NCBI GenBank assembly: GCA_024640315.1
Contig: JAHEFF010000032.1
Location: forward strand, 1 to 39,192
Reading direction: 5' to 3'
DNA from: Woeseiaceae bacterium
Lineage (GTDB): Bacteria > Pseudomonadota > Gammaproteobacteria > Steroidobacterales > Woeseiaceae
Length of the DNA: 39,192 nt
This document shows positions 16,853-26,029 of this stretch, piece after piece. A program made the translations under genes and the position numbers. The notes under the pieces were generated by a model. That model saw only the letters and a list, made by a program, of their open reading frames with translations. It had not been told where the DNA came from and did not search any database. Position 1 is the first letter of the stretch, and every line of letters begins with the position of its first letter.

Positions 16853-17374
16853 ATGAATATGAAGAGGAAACTGCTCGGCGCAGTGACATTGTTCGCAATG
16901 TTTTCTGCCTTCGAAGCAAATGCACAGTCTTCGCAAAACCTTAACGTTACGGCCCAGGTGCAACCGACCTGCGTTATCAATGGTGGCGCTGCCACGCTTG
17001 ATTTCGATTTCGGTGTCATTGATACCGCCACCGGAACCGACGTACCGCAGAGCGCAGGCTTTACCTGGCGTTGCACTACCGGCCTTGCGGTTCAGATTGA
17101 ACTCGATTCAGGCGACACGCCCGGTTCAGACCCTGCAACCGCACGACTTCTCGATGCGGGCGGCGGCAACGTCCTCCAATACCTGCTGTGTCATGACGCA
17201 AGTTGCACACAACCCTGGGGTGACGGAGTCACCGCACCGGATATCGCGACTGTAGGTGGTGGCATGGGTAACCCGACGAACGAGACGATTTATGGCGTTC
17301 TGGACGGCACGTTCGCACAAGGGGCGGCTCCGGGTTCGTACCAGGAGACAGTGGTACTTTCACTGATTTTCTAA
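16853..17374 (+). CDS. Spore coat U (SCPU) domain pilin-like protein
   Basis: This 173-residue protein has a signal peptide (cleavage after EANA) and an SCPU domain. It shows LNVTAQVQPTCVINGG with the first conserved cysteine, LDFDFGVIDTATG, GFTWRCTTGLAVQIELDSGD, LQYLLCHDASCTQPWGDG and a C-terminal VVLSLIF donor-strand-like end. SCPU proteins are subunits of the archaic (sigma-type) chaperone-usher pili. GAGGAAA lies 6-12 bases upstream of the ATG. It is first in the operon and directly follows the cyclic-di-GMP riboswitch, so its expression should respond to the second messenger. It is probably the main pilin. Confidence 0.9.
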   Translation: MNMKRKLLGAVTLFAMFSAFEANAQSSQNLNVTAQVQPTCVINGGAATLDFDFGVIDTATGTDVPQSAGFTWRCTTGLAVQIELDSGDTPGSDPATARLLDAGGGNVLQYLLCHDASCTQPWGDGVTAPDIATVGGGMGNPTNETIYGVLDGTFAQGAAPGSYQETVVLSLIF

Positions 17375-17398
17375 AAAGACGGAACATAAAGAGCGATT

Positions 17399-18136
17399 AT
17401 GAAAGAGCGATACATTGGGAAGGCAGTGCTCTGCACTGCCTTCCTTCTGATTTTTTGGGGACCTCTCACAACCGCTGAAGCGCAAGTCGCTATCAGTCCA
17501 ATACGTGTCGATCTGAGCGATGATCACACGAAAGATGTCATCCGCATTAGTAGCCAGGCCTCCTCAACCATGTCTTACCAGGTCGAGATTGTCTCCTGGT
17601 CACAGTCTGACGAACGGCGGGAGATTTACGAGCCAACCGACGAAGTCCTTGTCGTTCCCCCGCTGTTTACATTGCAACCAGGCGAAGAACAGATCGTACG
17701 AGTTGGAATGCTGACGGATGCGGATCCGTCGGTGGAACGATCCTACAGGATGTTCATTACGGAACTCGCTGCACCACAAGAAGAAAAGCGCGAGGTAACC
17801 GGAGTCAATATGCGTCTTCGCCTCGGCGTGCCTGTGTTCGTCGCGGCCCGCGCGCTGCCAAGCGCATCTCTTGAACACATCGGTTCAAAACAAATGGAAA
17901 ACCAGCTGTTCATGCAAATGCACAACAGCGGCAACACCCATGTTCGAATTTCCGAGGTCCGGTTCCACGCGCCGGGCGCCGAAGAACCGCAGATCGAGTC
18001 TGCCGCAATCTACATTCTTGCAGGCCAGTCCGGTTACGTACCGATTGTACTGCCTGACACCAGGCGGGCAGGCAAAGTCACTCTCGTAACAGACACTCTG
18101 GGAAACGTGGAGTATGAATTGTCCGCGGCCAATTAG
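17399..18136 (+). CDS. Periplasmic pilus chaperone (PapD/FimC-like)
   Basis: This 245-residue protein has a signal peptide (ending TTAEAQ) and two immunoglobulin-like domains. The N-terminal domain shows VAISPIRVDLSDDHTKDVIRI, SYQVEIVSWSQ and VVPPLFTLQPGEEQIVRVG, the pattern of pilus chaperones including the family proline-rich F/G region and the PGEEQ turn. The linker and second domain follow. It would stabilise SCPU subunits by donor-strand complementation and hand them to the usher. Its end overlaps the usher start by 23 bases, consistent with coupled translation. Confidence 0.9.
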   Translation: MKERYIGKAVLCTAFLLIFWGPLTTAEAQVAISPIRVDLSDDHTKDVIRISSQASSTMSYQVEIVSWSQSDERREIYEPTDEVLVVPPLFTLQPGEEQIVRVGMLTDADPSVERSYRMFITELAAPQEEKREVTGVNMRLRLGVPVFVAARALPSASLEHIGSKQMENQLFMQMHNSGNTHVRISEVRFHAPGAEEPQIESAAIYILAGQSGYVPIVLPDTRRAGKVTLVTDTLGNVEYELSAAN

Positions 18137-20423
18137 GGGCATTCTGGCCCTGCTGGTTCTGCTCGGCGGCCCACCCGTTGTGGCAGCCGACAATACGCAC
18201 GCTCTAATTGTCGACCTGTATGTAAATCATCAGCAGATGGGTGAAGCCTTTGTCCTGCAAAATGAAGACGGAGATTTCTATGTCGACCAGTCGGCGCTGC
18301 TGTACTGGGAAATCGCCAAACCCTGGCCACAACCAGAAGTGTTTCTCGGAGAAAACTACTTTGGCCTGCACGAGTTTGCAGGTACAAAGGCAGAGCTGAA
18401 TACACGCACGATGGAATTGCGGGTCTCAATGCCGGCCGACCTGATGCCGACGCGCCGCAGGAGTCTGCAGCATACCGGTATGGAAGCCCAGGTCGAGCAG
18501 TACGGCGCCTTCATGGACTACGAAATCAACCTGCAAAACCAGGGCACGGCGCTTGGATCGGCCGCCTATGGAATGTTTCGGCCGGTCGTGTTCGGCCCGC
18601 AGGGTAATGTGGCCGCCAACCTGGTATACCAGAATCAGGCGAACGGTCCTGCGGGTCATGTCAGTATTCTTGAACTAACCTATACCCGCGATGATCCGGA
18701 GCGCATGCGCAGCCTCCGGGTCGGCGATGTGTTCACAGTACCTGGCGAGCAAAGCAGGTCCCTTCGCATCGGCGGCGTGCAACTGGCAACCAATTTCTCG
18801 ACCCAGCCAAGCTTGATTACGCATCCCCTCCCCGATTTTTTTGGGCAGACGGAAGTGCCTTCGGCACTCGACATCTATGTCAATGGCCGTCTTTCGAGGC
18901 GTGAGAACGTTCAGCCGGGTTCTTTCCTGCTGGAAGATGTGCCAGTGCTCAACGGTGCCGGACAAATGCAGGTCGTTGCTACAGATGCTTTGGGTCGCCA
19001 ACAGATATTCACGCAGGACTTCTACCTGTCGACGGACCTGTTGATGGAAGGCTTAAGCGATTACTCGCTCACGCTCGGTGCGCTTCGTGAAGATTTTGGC
19101 CTGGCCAATTTTCGCTACGGGGATATTGCAGGTTCCGCAACCTGGCGCTATGGCTGGAGTGACGACCTGACAATCGAGAGCCATGGAGAATTTACTAACG
19201 GACTGGTAATGGCCGGAGGGTCCCTGCAATACGGCATCGATTCCGGCGGTACCGTGAGTGCCGGCCTCGGCATCAGCAACGGCAGCGCCGGAACCGGCGT
19301 CCGTTGGCAGCTTGGTTTTCGGCGGGTGGCTTCACTAATGACTCTCAATGTCCAGGCCTCAGGTTCATCTGACAGGTTCGACCTGGTTGGCGATCTGCAA
19401 CAAACGCCGAAGCTGCAATTGTTGACCGCAGTTGGCAAGAATTTCTACGATTTCGGGTCGCTGCAGGTATCGATGGTGCACCAGGACTTTCACGACAGGG
19501 ACAAAAGAACCATTTGGGGGCTGGATTTCTCCACCCGAATATTTGGTCCGCTTGCGATTTCTTCCTATGTTTCCTACCTGGACTCCAAAGAAAGTGATCT
19601 GAGCGCCGGTGTCCGATTCTTCATGAATTTCGGCGACCGCCACAGTGCCAGCGGAAATATCTCTAACAGCCGATTTGGCAGCGCTGCCTCCGCCAGATTC
19701 CAAAAAGGCATGCCGACGGAATCCGGCTACGGCTATCACCTGGCTGCCGGCAAGTCCGACAGCAACTATGTTGATGCCGGCTTTAACACGCAGAGCCAAT
19801 TTGGCATCTACTCGCTTGATGTCAGAAACAGCGAGGCTGGCGGTACGGCCTGGCAAGCAGGAACCCGCGGCTCGGTCGCATACATGGCCGGACTGACCAG
19901 ATTTTCGCGGCAAATCCAGGATGCCTTCGCGGTGGTCAAGGTCGGTGACATTGAAGGCGTCCGTGTCTACTCCGAGAACATCGAAATCGGGCGTACCAAC
20001 GAGAATGGCCAGATTTTCGTTCCCGGCCTGAGGCCCTATTTGAAGAATCAGCTTCGTATCGAAGTGGATGACCTGCCGCTTAGTGCTCGCATCGGCGAAA
20101 CTGAAAGGAGTGCGGCGCCTTTCTACAAGAGCGGAATCGTGGTCAATTTTGATGTTCACGTTTCCACCAATGTTGTGTTTCGGGCGGTGTTACCTGATGG
20201 TTCCCCCCTCCCCGAGGGCTCAATTGCAAGGGTTTTTCACACAGGTGACCGTTTCCCCGTCGGAATGGACGGAAAATTGTTCCTGCAGGGAATCGATCGT
20301 TCATCGGAAGTATCGATCCGCTGGAACGGCACAACTTGTGATATAGACATTCCTTATCCAACCGGCAGCGCCGTAATTACGAAAATGGGTGACATTGTGT
20401 GCGAACCAAGAAAGGGCCAATGA
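18114..20423 (+). CDS. Fimbrial usher, outer-membrane assembly platform
   Basis: This 769-residue protein has a signal peptide (ILALLVLLGGPPVVA), then an N-terminal usher domain, the barrel (RVGDVFTVPGEQSRSLRIGG and SALDIYVNGRLSRRENVQPG, which are usher-typical) and C-terminal domains (RVYSENIEIGRTNENGQIFV, then a beta-sandwich with RAVLPDGSPLP). At 769 residues it is shorter than FimD-type ushers of about 830-880 residues, as expected for the archaic type. GGGAA lies 8 bases before the ATG. It receives chaperone-subunit complexes and secretes the pilus. The next gene overlaps by ATGA. Confidence 0.93.
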   Translation: MNCPRPIRGILALLVLLGGPPVVAADNTHALIVDLYVNHQQMGEAFVLQNEDGDFYVDQSALLYWEIAKPWPQPEVFLGENYFGLHEFAGTKAELNTRTMELRVSMPADLMPTRRRSLQHTGMEAQVEQYGAFMDYEINLQNQGTALGSAAYGMFRPVVFGPQGNVAANLVYQNQANGPAGHVSILELTYTRDDPERMRSLRVGDVFTVPGEQSRSLRIGGVQLATNFSTQPSLITHPLPDFFGQTEVPSALDIYVNGRLSRRENVQPGSFLLEDVPVLNGAGQMQVVATDALGRQQIFTQDFYLSTDLLMEGLSDYSLTLGALREDFGLANFRYGDIAGSATWRYGWSDDLTIESHGEFTNGLVMAGGSLQYGIDSGGTVSAGLGISNGSAGTGVRWQLGFRRVASLMTLNVQASGSSDRFDLVGDLQQTPKLQLLTAVGKNFYDFGSLQVSMVHQDFHDRDKRTIWGLDFSTRIFGPLAISSYVSYLDSKESDLSAGVRFFMNFGDRHSASGNISNSRFGSAASARFQKGMPTESGYGYHLAAGKSDSNYVDAGFNTQSQFGIYSLDVRNSEAGGTAWQAGTRGSVAYMAGLTRFSRQIQDAFAVVKVGDIEGVRVYSENIEIGRTNENGQIFVPGLRPYLKNQLRIEVDDLPLSARIGETERSAAPFYKSGIVVNFDVHVSTNVVFRAVLPDGSPLPEGSIARVFHTGDRFPVGMDGKLFLQGIDRSSEVSIRWNGTTCDIDIPYPTGSAVITKMGDIVCEPRKGQ

Positions 20424-20893
20424 ATGGATCTGCGATAAGACCTTTCATCCTGGCGGGAATCTCTGTATTCCTGCTGGCGCCCGACCTTGCTCATGCCATT
20501 AATTGCCGGGTCACACTGGTGGCAATGGATTTTGGCCTGTATACGCCGATGACTCAGACGCCCGTCGACGTAATGGGACAGATCGGTGTCCGCTGCCAGG
20601 CACAACCAGGATCATTCACGATCACAATCGGACCAGGACTCAGTGGTGATTCAACGGCACGTACATTGACATCGGCAGCCGCCACGCCGCTTATCTACAA
20701 CCTCTTTAGAGATCCTGGCAGAACTCAAATTTGGGGTGATGGAACACCACCAACATTCACCGTATCAGGCGTGCGCCCAAGCCGCGGCCGTCCAACATTT
20801 TATAACTACCCGATTTACGGAAGAATATTCGCTAACCAGGCGCCCGACCCCGGCTTGTATAACGATACCCCGATGATTACCGTCCTCTTCTGA
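20420..20893 (+). CDS. Second spore coat U domain protein, probable tip or minor subunit
   Basis: This 157-residue protein starts at an ATG overlapping the usher stop (ATGA); a GTG 21 bases upstream is less likely because the coupled ATG has AAAGGG before it. It has a signal peptide (ILAGISVFLLAPDLAHA) and a single SCPU domain (INCRVTLVAMDFGLYTPM, GVRCQAQPGSFTITIGPGLSGD, YNLFRDPGRTQIWGDG), ending in TPMITVLF. It lacks the extra N-terminal adhesin domain of Csu tip proteins. In four-gene archaic pilus operons this position is often the tip or second subunit; that role is inferred. Confidence 0.85.
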   Translation: MNGSAIRPFILAGISVFLLAPDLAHAINCRVTLVAMDFGLYTPMTQTPVDVMGQIGVRCQAQPGSFTITIGPGLSGDSTARTLTSAAATPLIYNLFRDPGRTQIWGDGTPPTFTVSGVRPSRGRPTFYNYPIYGRIFANQAPDPGLYNDTPMITVLF

Positions 20894-21283
20894 TCAGTCC
20901 GCCGGCTCTGTACTCGCCGCGCCCTTCCCTTTCAGGAAGAACACCAGGATCTTTGCGGGCTCCGTAGCGCTCGCATTTCTCGACACCGAATGAATGTCGT
21001 CCGGCGATTCATAGAAGACATCGCCAGGCCCAAGTGTCTGCGGCTCGCCGCCTGCGACCGCCATGATGACGGAGCCTTCCAGCACGTACACGATCGTGTG
21101 GGCATTGTGCCGATGCACAGGTGAGTCATTGCCCGCCGGGTAATTCACTTCCAGGACGACGATTTCCTGGTTCGTTACATCCGCGACATCCGTCTGGAAC
21201 AGCGAATTGACCGTCGCCTGCGAAAACGCCGACGAAGTAAATACCAATAACCAACTTGCGATTGCGATTCTCAACAGCTGCAT
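20894..21283 (-). CDS. Secreted cupin-domain protein
   Basis: This 129-residue protein has a signal peptide (MQLLRIAIASWLLVFTSSAFS). A single cupin barrel follows with the metal-binding pattern HRHNAHTIVYVLEG (two His, one Glu) and GDVFYESPDDIHSVS. The ligand is unknown; secreted single-domain cupins bind metal ions and small acids. Its stop codon directly abuts the stop of the second SCPU gene, so the operons converge with no gap. The next minus-strand gene ends 17 bases before its start, so it may be the last gene of a hydrolase-SDR run or independent. Confidence 0.85.
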   Translation of the reverse strand: MQLLRIAIASWLLVFTSSAFSQATVNSLFQTDVADVTNQEIVVLEVNYPAGNDSPVHRHNAHTIVYVLEGSVIMAVAGGEPQTLGPGDVFYESPDDIHSVSRNASATEPAKILVFFLKGKGAASTEPAD

Positions 21284-21300
21284 ATTCTTCTCCAGATTTG

Positions 21301-22233
21301 TCAGGCGACTTTGCTCTCCTGCAGATCGACGCGATCTGTAGAGAACTCTGAGCGCAAAAATCGCGCAATGTCATCAATAGCTTTCTTGCTCTCGGGCATT
21401 TGCCCGATGAAGAACTGAAACACGTGCCACATGTCAGGCCAGATATGCAGATCCACGTATCCACCTGCCGCTTTAATATTGTCAGCCATCCGGGTCGAAT
21501 CGCTCAGCAGAATCTCGTGATCGCCAACCTGGATCAGCGTTGGCGGGAAGCCGGCAGCGTCGGCAAAAACAGGCGACACCAACGGGCTCCTTGTTTCGTC
21601 GTCCCCACAAAACCTGTGGACGATTTCCGGCAGGTATTCCGGTTTGAACCAGGGATCGTATTTAGAACGTGTGTGATGCGACTCGCCGTCGCCAGCCAGG
21701 TCGAGCCACGGAGACAGCAGGAAACACGCTGCAGGCAACGGCTCTCCGGCGTCACGCAAAGAAAGCAGCGTCGCTGTTGCAAGGTTTCCGCCCGCTGAAT
21801 CGCCCGCAATTGCCATGTCTTCCGGCCGGGCGCCGCCCTTCAACAGGGCGCGCCACACGCGGAGCGAGTCCTCCAGAGCTGCCGGAAAGCGGTTCTCAGG
21901 TGCGAGTCGATAGTCCGGCAGGACCGCGCGCATGCCAGATGCTCTTGCGATATAGCTGACCAAACGCCGGTGCGTTCTGGGGCTGCCCATCATGTAGGCA
22001 CCACCATGCAAATAGTAAATCAGCGGCGCATCTTCGCAGCCGTTCGGTACGTGCAAATCGCAGTCGATTCCGTCGATACTTTCCGTCCGCACAGTGACGC
22101 CACTCGCGGCGGGTAACGTTCCCGCACGCATCTCGAACCCCCTGCGCATGTCATGCACATCGCGACTCGGATTCACCCTCTTCATGTATTGCTTCGAAAT
22201 CTGCCGAATGATGAACGACCTGAGACTTGCCAT
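21301..22233 (-). CDS. HSL-type alpha/beta hydrolase (esterase)
   Basis: This 310-residue protein shows the hormone-sensitive-lipase family pattern: HGGAYMMGS as oxyanion motif, GDSAGGN with the nucleophile serine, LIQVGDHEILLSDS with the acid, and MWHVFQ with the catalytic histidine. The long upstream frame to 22359 lies in the SDR gene, so I chose the ATG at 22233, one base past the SDR stop. It is probably a cytoplasmic carboxylesterase for short acyl esters. It pairs with the SDR gene upstream, which suggests a two-step ester and alcohol pathway; the substrate is unknown. Confidence 0.9.
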   Translation of the reverse strand: MASLRSFIIRQISKQYMKRVNPSRDVHDMRRGFEMRAGTLPAASGVTVRTESIDGIDCDLHVPNGCEDAPLIYYLHGGAYMMGSPRTHRRLVSYIARASGMRAVLPDYRLAPENRFPAALEDSLRVWRALLKGGARPEDMAIAGDSAGGNLATATLLSLRDAGEPLPAACFLLSPWLDLAGDGESHHTRSKYDPWFKPEYLPEIVHRFCGDDETRSPLVSPVFADAAGFPPTLIQVGDHEILLSDSTRMADNIKAAGGYVDLHIWPDMWHVFQFFIGQMPESKKAIDDIARFLRSEFSTDRVDLQESKVA

Positions 22234-22234
22234 G

Positions 22235-23044
22235 TCAGTTCGCCTCCTTGCCGGTTTTGATCGAATCGTGCTGCATTCGCCGGTCCACCAAAGGAATAAT
22301 CCAGGGCGCAAAGCGTTTGATGTAGTGAATGCGACGGGCGTGCTTGTCTGGAAACACATGCAGGCGATCGCTTTGCACCCCTTTGATTATTTGCGCCACA
22401 ACATCGGCCGGTTCGGAGATCAGGTTCTCCGGCACAGCACGTCTCTCTGCATAACCGTACTGGGCCGAGTCAAGAATGGCCGTGCGGCTGAAACAGGGAT
22501 AGACGTTCGTTACCTTGACGCCGGTATCCTGAAGGTCGGCAGACAAAGATTCACCAAAACCACGTAGCCCGAATTTCGACGCGCAGTACGCAGTCATGCC
22601 CTGTGTCCCAACCCATCCTGCAAGTGACGACACGTTAATTATGTGTCCACTCCCCCGCGCGATCATATCGGGCAGGAACAGGCTACAGAGCCGCATGGGT
22701 GCCAGCAGGTTTAGCTGCATCAACTTTTCCCAGCGCTCGCGCGGCACATGATCCAGTCGACCCGCGAAACCAATACCGGCATTGTTGACGAGTACGTCCG
22801 GCACGATTCCTTTGGCGCTGCAGGCGCCCGCAATGACGCCGCAACCTTCTTCGGTCGAGAGATCGGCAGCCACCGACGCAAGAAGCACGTCGCCAGCGTC
22901 TTCCACAGAGCCCCGCAACGCGCGGTCGTCGATATCCGTCAAGACGAGCTTGCTGCCGGCGTCGCGAAACTGGCGGGTCATATGCTGGCCGAAGCCGCCA
23001 CCGGCACCGGTGATGAGGACGGTTTTTTCGCTTAGATCTGTCAT
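22235..23044 (-). CDS. Short-chain dehydrogenase/reductase (SDR)
   Basis: This 269-residue protein has the NAD(P)-binding motif TGAGGGFG near the start, NNAG, the serine in INVSSLAGWVG and the catalytic YCASK. These define the classical SDR fold. The C-terminus (RIHYIKRFAPWIIPLVDRRM) is extended and hydrophobic, as in membrane-associated ketoreductase-like SDRs. The ATG at 23044 was chosen because residues before it are not SDR-like and overlap the divergent PPIase leader. It is followed after one base by the HSL-type hydrolase and forms an operon with it. Confidence 0.92.
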   Translation of the reverse strand: MTDLSEKTVLITGAGGGFGQHMTRQFRDAGSKLVLTDIDDRALRGSVEDAGDVLLASVAADLSTEEGCGVIAGACSAKGIVPDVLVNNAGIGFAGRLDHVPRERWEKLMQLNLLAPMRLCSLFLPDMIARGSGHIINVSSLAGWVGTQGMTAYCASKFGLRGFGESLSADLQDTGVKVTNVYPCFSRTAILDSAQYGYAERRAVPENLISEPADVVAQIIKGVQSDRLHVFPDKHARRIHYIKRFAPWIIPLVDRRMQHDSIKTGKEAN

Positions 23045-23097
23045 CGCGGTAGCATAGCAGCCCGGATGGCAGGACTTTGGCTTCGGCAGAACAAAAA

Positions 23098-23925
23098 ATG
23101 AACGAAAAAACAGATATCCGTTGGCTCGTGGTTGGCGCATTAGCAGGGCTCATCGCGGCTGGCTACGGCATATTAAGACAAGCCTCCGGCAGCATTGATC
23201 TACCGGATGGCGCCGTCGCCAGCGTCAACGAAACACTCATCAGTCGTGACAATTTTGAACGCGCAGCGGCGCGAGTCTCCAGAACGCCTGCTGATGCGAG
23301 CGCCGAGGACAAGCTCCGGCTGCTCCAGCGGCTGGTCGATGACGAATTGCTCGTTCAGCGCGGTGTGGAACTGGGGATGACAGAGTCCGATACCGAGGTT
23401 CGTGCTGCCATCGTCAACTCGTTGATTGCGTCAATTACCGCGGAAGCCGATTCTGCCAGCCCGACGGACGCAGAGCTCGAACAGTACCTGGCCGACAATG
23501 CCGAGCGCTTCAGCTACACATCACGAGTCCATGTCGAGGTGTGGGAAACAGAAAATGAGTCTGTCGCACAGGAAGCAGCGAGTGCGCTTCGCGCTGGTGA
23601 ATCTGTACCGGCATCGGACGACATCGGTCAAATGCCCGATCTGCCGCCGGGCCTGGTACCGACCGATGTTTTGCGAGACTACCTGGGCCCCGCGATCACT
23701 GCGGCAGCAGCGGAAATGCCCGATGACAGCAGCTCGGTATTCGCGAGGCGCGGGCGCTGGCTTGTTGTTCACGTGGTGGCGAAAGAACGAGACCACGTGA
23801 CCGACATCAACTCTGTTCGTAACCGGGTGCTTCTGGATTATCGCCGCAGTCTCGCCGACGACATGCTCGAGAGCTACCTCGAAAACCTGCGGCAACGGGC
23901 CGAAATCACGGTGACGAAACCGTGA
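23098..23925 (+). CDS. Membrane-anchored parvulin-like peptidyl-prolyl isomerase
   Basis: This protein is about 275 residues long. One N-terminal membrane helix (WLVVGALAGLIAAGYGIL) is followed by a SurA-N-like helical region (LLQRLVDDELLVQRGVELGM) and a PPIase-like C-terminal domain. The parvulin core is weak, with residues such as YTSRVHVEVWETE and GRWLVVHVVAKERD. I assign it by the overall layout. The ATG at 23098 was preferred over an in-frame TTG at 23077. The next gene starts with GTGA over its stop. PPIase genes beside HupE/UreJ genes are a common pair, which suggests a role in folding an exported partner. Confidence 0.78.
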   Translation: MNEKTDIRWLVVGALAGLIAAGYGILRQASGSIDLPDGAVASVNETLISRDNFERAAARVSRTPADASAEDKLRLLQRLVDDELLVQRGVELGMTESDTEVRAAIVNSLIASITAEADSASPTDAELEQYLADNAERFSYTSRVHVEVWETENESVAQEAASALRAGESVPASDDIGQMPDLPPGLVPTDVLRDYLGPAITAAAAEMPDDSSSVFARRGRWLVVHVVAKERDHVTDINSVRNRVLLDYRRSLADDMLESYLENLRQRAEITVTKP

Positions 23926-25127
23926 GAGCGCCCGTTCTCATCGCCTTTGTCCTGTTCTCTACGTGTCTTGCCGTGCCGGAGGCGGATGCCCACACACGCA
24001 GCGAAAGTTATTCGCACTGGTACCTGGCAGATCGCGGTATCACCGGCACGGTCACCGCACCGCTCCGGGAAGTGATGCTGTTATACCAGGGCGCGGACGC
24101 TACGGTGCCTCCGCGGGACATGTTCCATGATCATCTTGTCGCGAACACGGCGGTGTTCGCCGGCAATACAAACTGCCCGCTTTCCTCCAGCAACATCCTG
24201 CAGGCGGCGTCCGGTTTTGTGCGCATCGAACTCGCGTTTGAGTGCGGGCCGGCAGCTGCCGACTCACTTCGATTCCGGGCAATGTTCGAGGCAGCACCGG
24301 CGCACGTGCACTACGCCAAGTTGCATCGCGATAACCTGTTGCTGGGCGAGGTCCTGATTACCGACGCGAATGACACCTGGGCATTCGGCTCACTTGAATC
24401 GGCTGCAACGTATTCGTTTGCCTCATTCCTGCGTATCGGCGTCGAGCATATTGCGGGCGGAATCGATCATGTAGCCTTCCTGCTGGGACTCCTGCTGATA
24501 GCGGGCTCTGTGGGGCGCAGCATTATCGCGGTCACCGGTTTTACGCTGGGGCATTCGATCAGTCTCGCTGCCGCCGTACTCGGGTATGTGCATGCTGACG
24601 GACAACTGGTTGAGGCGTTCATCGGATTTACCGTCGCCTTGGTCGCGGTGGAGTATTTTGTTCTGCGGCGGAGCGACGCCCATCGTTTTGCCCTGGCCTG
24701 CCTCGCACTTGCATGGCTAACCGGCCTTGTGGCGCTCGGCACGGGTTTCCTGGGCTCACGTGCGATTTTTGCCTATGCCGGATTCGGTGTGTTTGCAGCC
24801 TGCTACCTGCTCGCCTCACGTAGTCCTGCGATGCAGGACAACCGCGCGACGATTTTGTTGTTTGTCGCGACTTGCTGTTTCGGACTGGTCCATGGCTTCG
24901 GATTCGCCGGGTTCCTGATGGAAACCGGCCTGCTTGGCACCTCGTTACTTGTCCCGCTTCTCGGCTTCAACCTGGGCGTGGAAACAGGGCAGCTGGTCCT
25001 CGTTGCCGTGGCCGTTGCCGCGGGAACCCTGTTGAGAAATCACCTGCCACCGGCCCTGCCGCAACTCGCTGCCGCCGCGCTTTGCGGCATCGGCGTGTTC
25101 TGGTTCGTATCAAGGACAATTGCCTGA
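23922..25127 (+). CDS. HupE/UreJ family membrane protein
   Basis: This 401-residue protein begins with GTG overlapping the PPIase stop. It has a signal peptide, a periplasmic domain of about 150 residues, then about seven to eight membrane helices. The family core appears as VEHIAGGIDHVAFLLGLLLIA and FTLGHSISLAAAVLG, rich in histidine and aspartate, and again in LVHGFGFAGFLMETGLL. HupE and UreJ proteins are thought to move nickel or related metals; the variant with a periplasmic domain is less understood. The dehalogenase start overlaps its stop by one base (TGATG). Confidence 0.88.
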   Translation: MRAPVLIAFVLFSTCLAVPEADAHTRSESYSHWYLADRGITGTVTAPLREVMLLYQGADATVPPRDMFHDHLVANTAVFAGNTNCPLSSSNILQAASGFVRIELAFECGPAAADSLRFRAMFEAAPAHVHYAKLHRDNLLLGEVLITDANDTWAFGSLESAATYSFASFLRIGVEHIAGGIDHVAFLLGLLLIAGSVGRSIIAVTGFTLGHSISLAAAVLGYVHADGQLVEAFIGFTVALVAVEYFVLRRSDAHRFALACLALAWLTGLVALGTGFLGSRAIFAYAGFGVFAACYLLASRSPAMQDNRATILLFVATCCFGLVHGFGFAGFLMETGLLGTSLLVPLLGFNLGVETGQLVLVAVAVAAGTLLRNHLPPALPQLAAAALCGIGVFWFVSRTIA

Positions 25128-26029
25128 TGATTAAAACCATACGCACGCCGGACGCGCGATTTACCGCTTTGCCTGACTACACTTTCGCTGCCAATTACGC
25201 CGACATTGAAGGCATGCGTATGCACTACGTCGACCAGGGGCCCCGGGATGCCGAACCGATCCTCATGCTTCACGGTGAGCCAAGCTGGAGTTATCTCTAC
25301 CGTCATATGATTCCGCCTGTAGCCGACGCCGGCCTGCGTGCTATCGCACCCGACCTGATTGGTTTCGGCAAGTCAGACAAGCCCGTGCGCCGGGTCGACT
25401 ACACCTATGCAAGACACGTCTCCTGGATGCACCAGTTTATTGAAGCGCTGGATCTCAGCAACATCACGCTTTTTTGCCAGGACTGGGGTTCACTGATCGG
25501 ATTGCGCGTCGCGGCCGAAAACCCGGATCGTTTTGCACGCATCGTACTCGCCAACGGCGGGCTTCCGGACGGCAGCCAGCAAATGCCACGCGTGTTTCAT
25601 ATCTGGCGCGCTTTCTCTAAATGGAGCCCGTGGTTTCCGATCGGTCGCATCATCCAGTCCGGTACCGTCGCCGAGTTATCTGGCGATATCGTCGCCGCCT
25701 ACGACGCGCCCTTTCCTTCAGCGCGATACAAGGCCGGCGCACGACAGTTTCCGCGACTGGTGCCGTGCTCGCCGGATGACCCTGCGGCACCTGCCAACCG
25801 GGCGGCCTGGCAAGTGTTCGGCGACTGGGAAAAGCCCTTTCTGACTTCATTTAGCAATCGGGATCCGATTACGCGAGGCGCGGACAAAGTGTTTGTGAAA
25901 CATGTGCCTGGCGCCAGGGATCAGGCACACACAACGATAAAAAATGCCGGGCATTTTTTGCAGGAGGAGAAAGGGCCTGAACTGGCCCGGGTGATTATCG
26001 ACTTTGTGGAGGCGAACCCAATCGACTAG
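25127..26029 (+). CDS. Haloalkane dehalogenase (alpha/beta hydrolase fold)
   Basis: This 300-residue protein carries [13 protein letters not shown], the oxyanion segment of haloalkane dehalogenases, and [17 protein letters not shown], where the Asp is the nucleophile and the following Trp a halide-binding residue. The acid probably lies in SNRDPITRG and the catalytic His in [15 protein letters not shown]. This is the HLD-I arrangement. The usual motif reads QDWGG; here it is QDWGS. The start overlaps the HupE stop by one base. Reaction: hydrolytic removal of halide from alkyl halides. The native substrate is not predictable from sequence. Confidence 0.88.
   Translation: MIKTIRTPDARFTALPDYTFAANYADIEGMRMHYVDQGPRDAEPILMLHGEPSWSYLYRHMIPPVADAGLRAIAPDLIGFGKSDKPVRRVDYTYARHVSWMHQFIEALDLSNITLFCQDWGSLIGLRVAAENPDRFARIVLANGGLPDGSQQMPRVFHIWRAFSKWSPWFPIGRIIQSGTVAELSGDIVAAYDAPFPSARYKAGARQFPRLVPCSPDDPAAPANRAAWQVFGDWEKPFLTSFSNRDPITRGADKVFVKHVPGARDQAHTTIKNAGHFLQEEKGPELARVIIDFVEANPID

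Noticed and set aside
19365..20159. A 264-codon minus-strand frame inside the usher gene
   Set aside because: It is a shadow of the usher frame, whose family match is strong.
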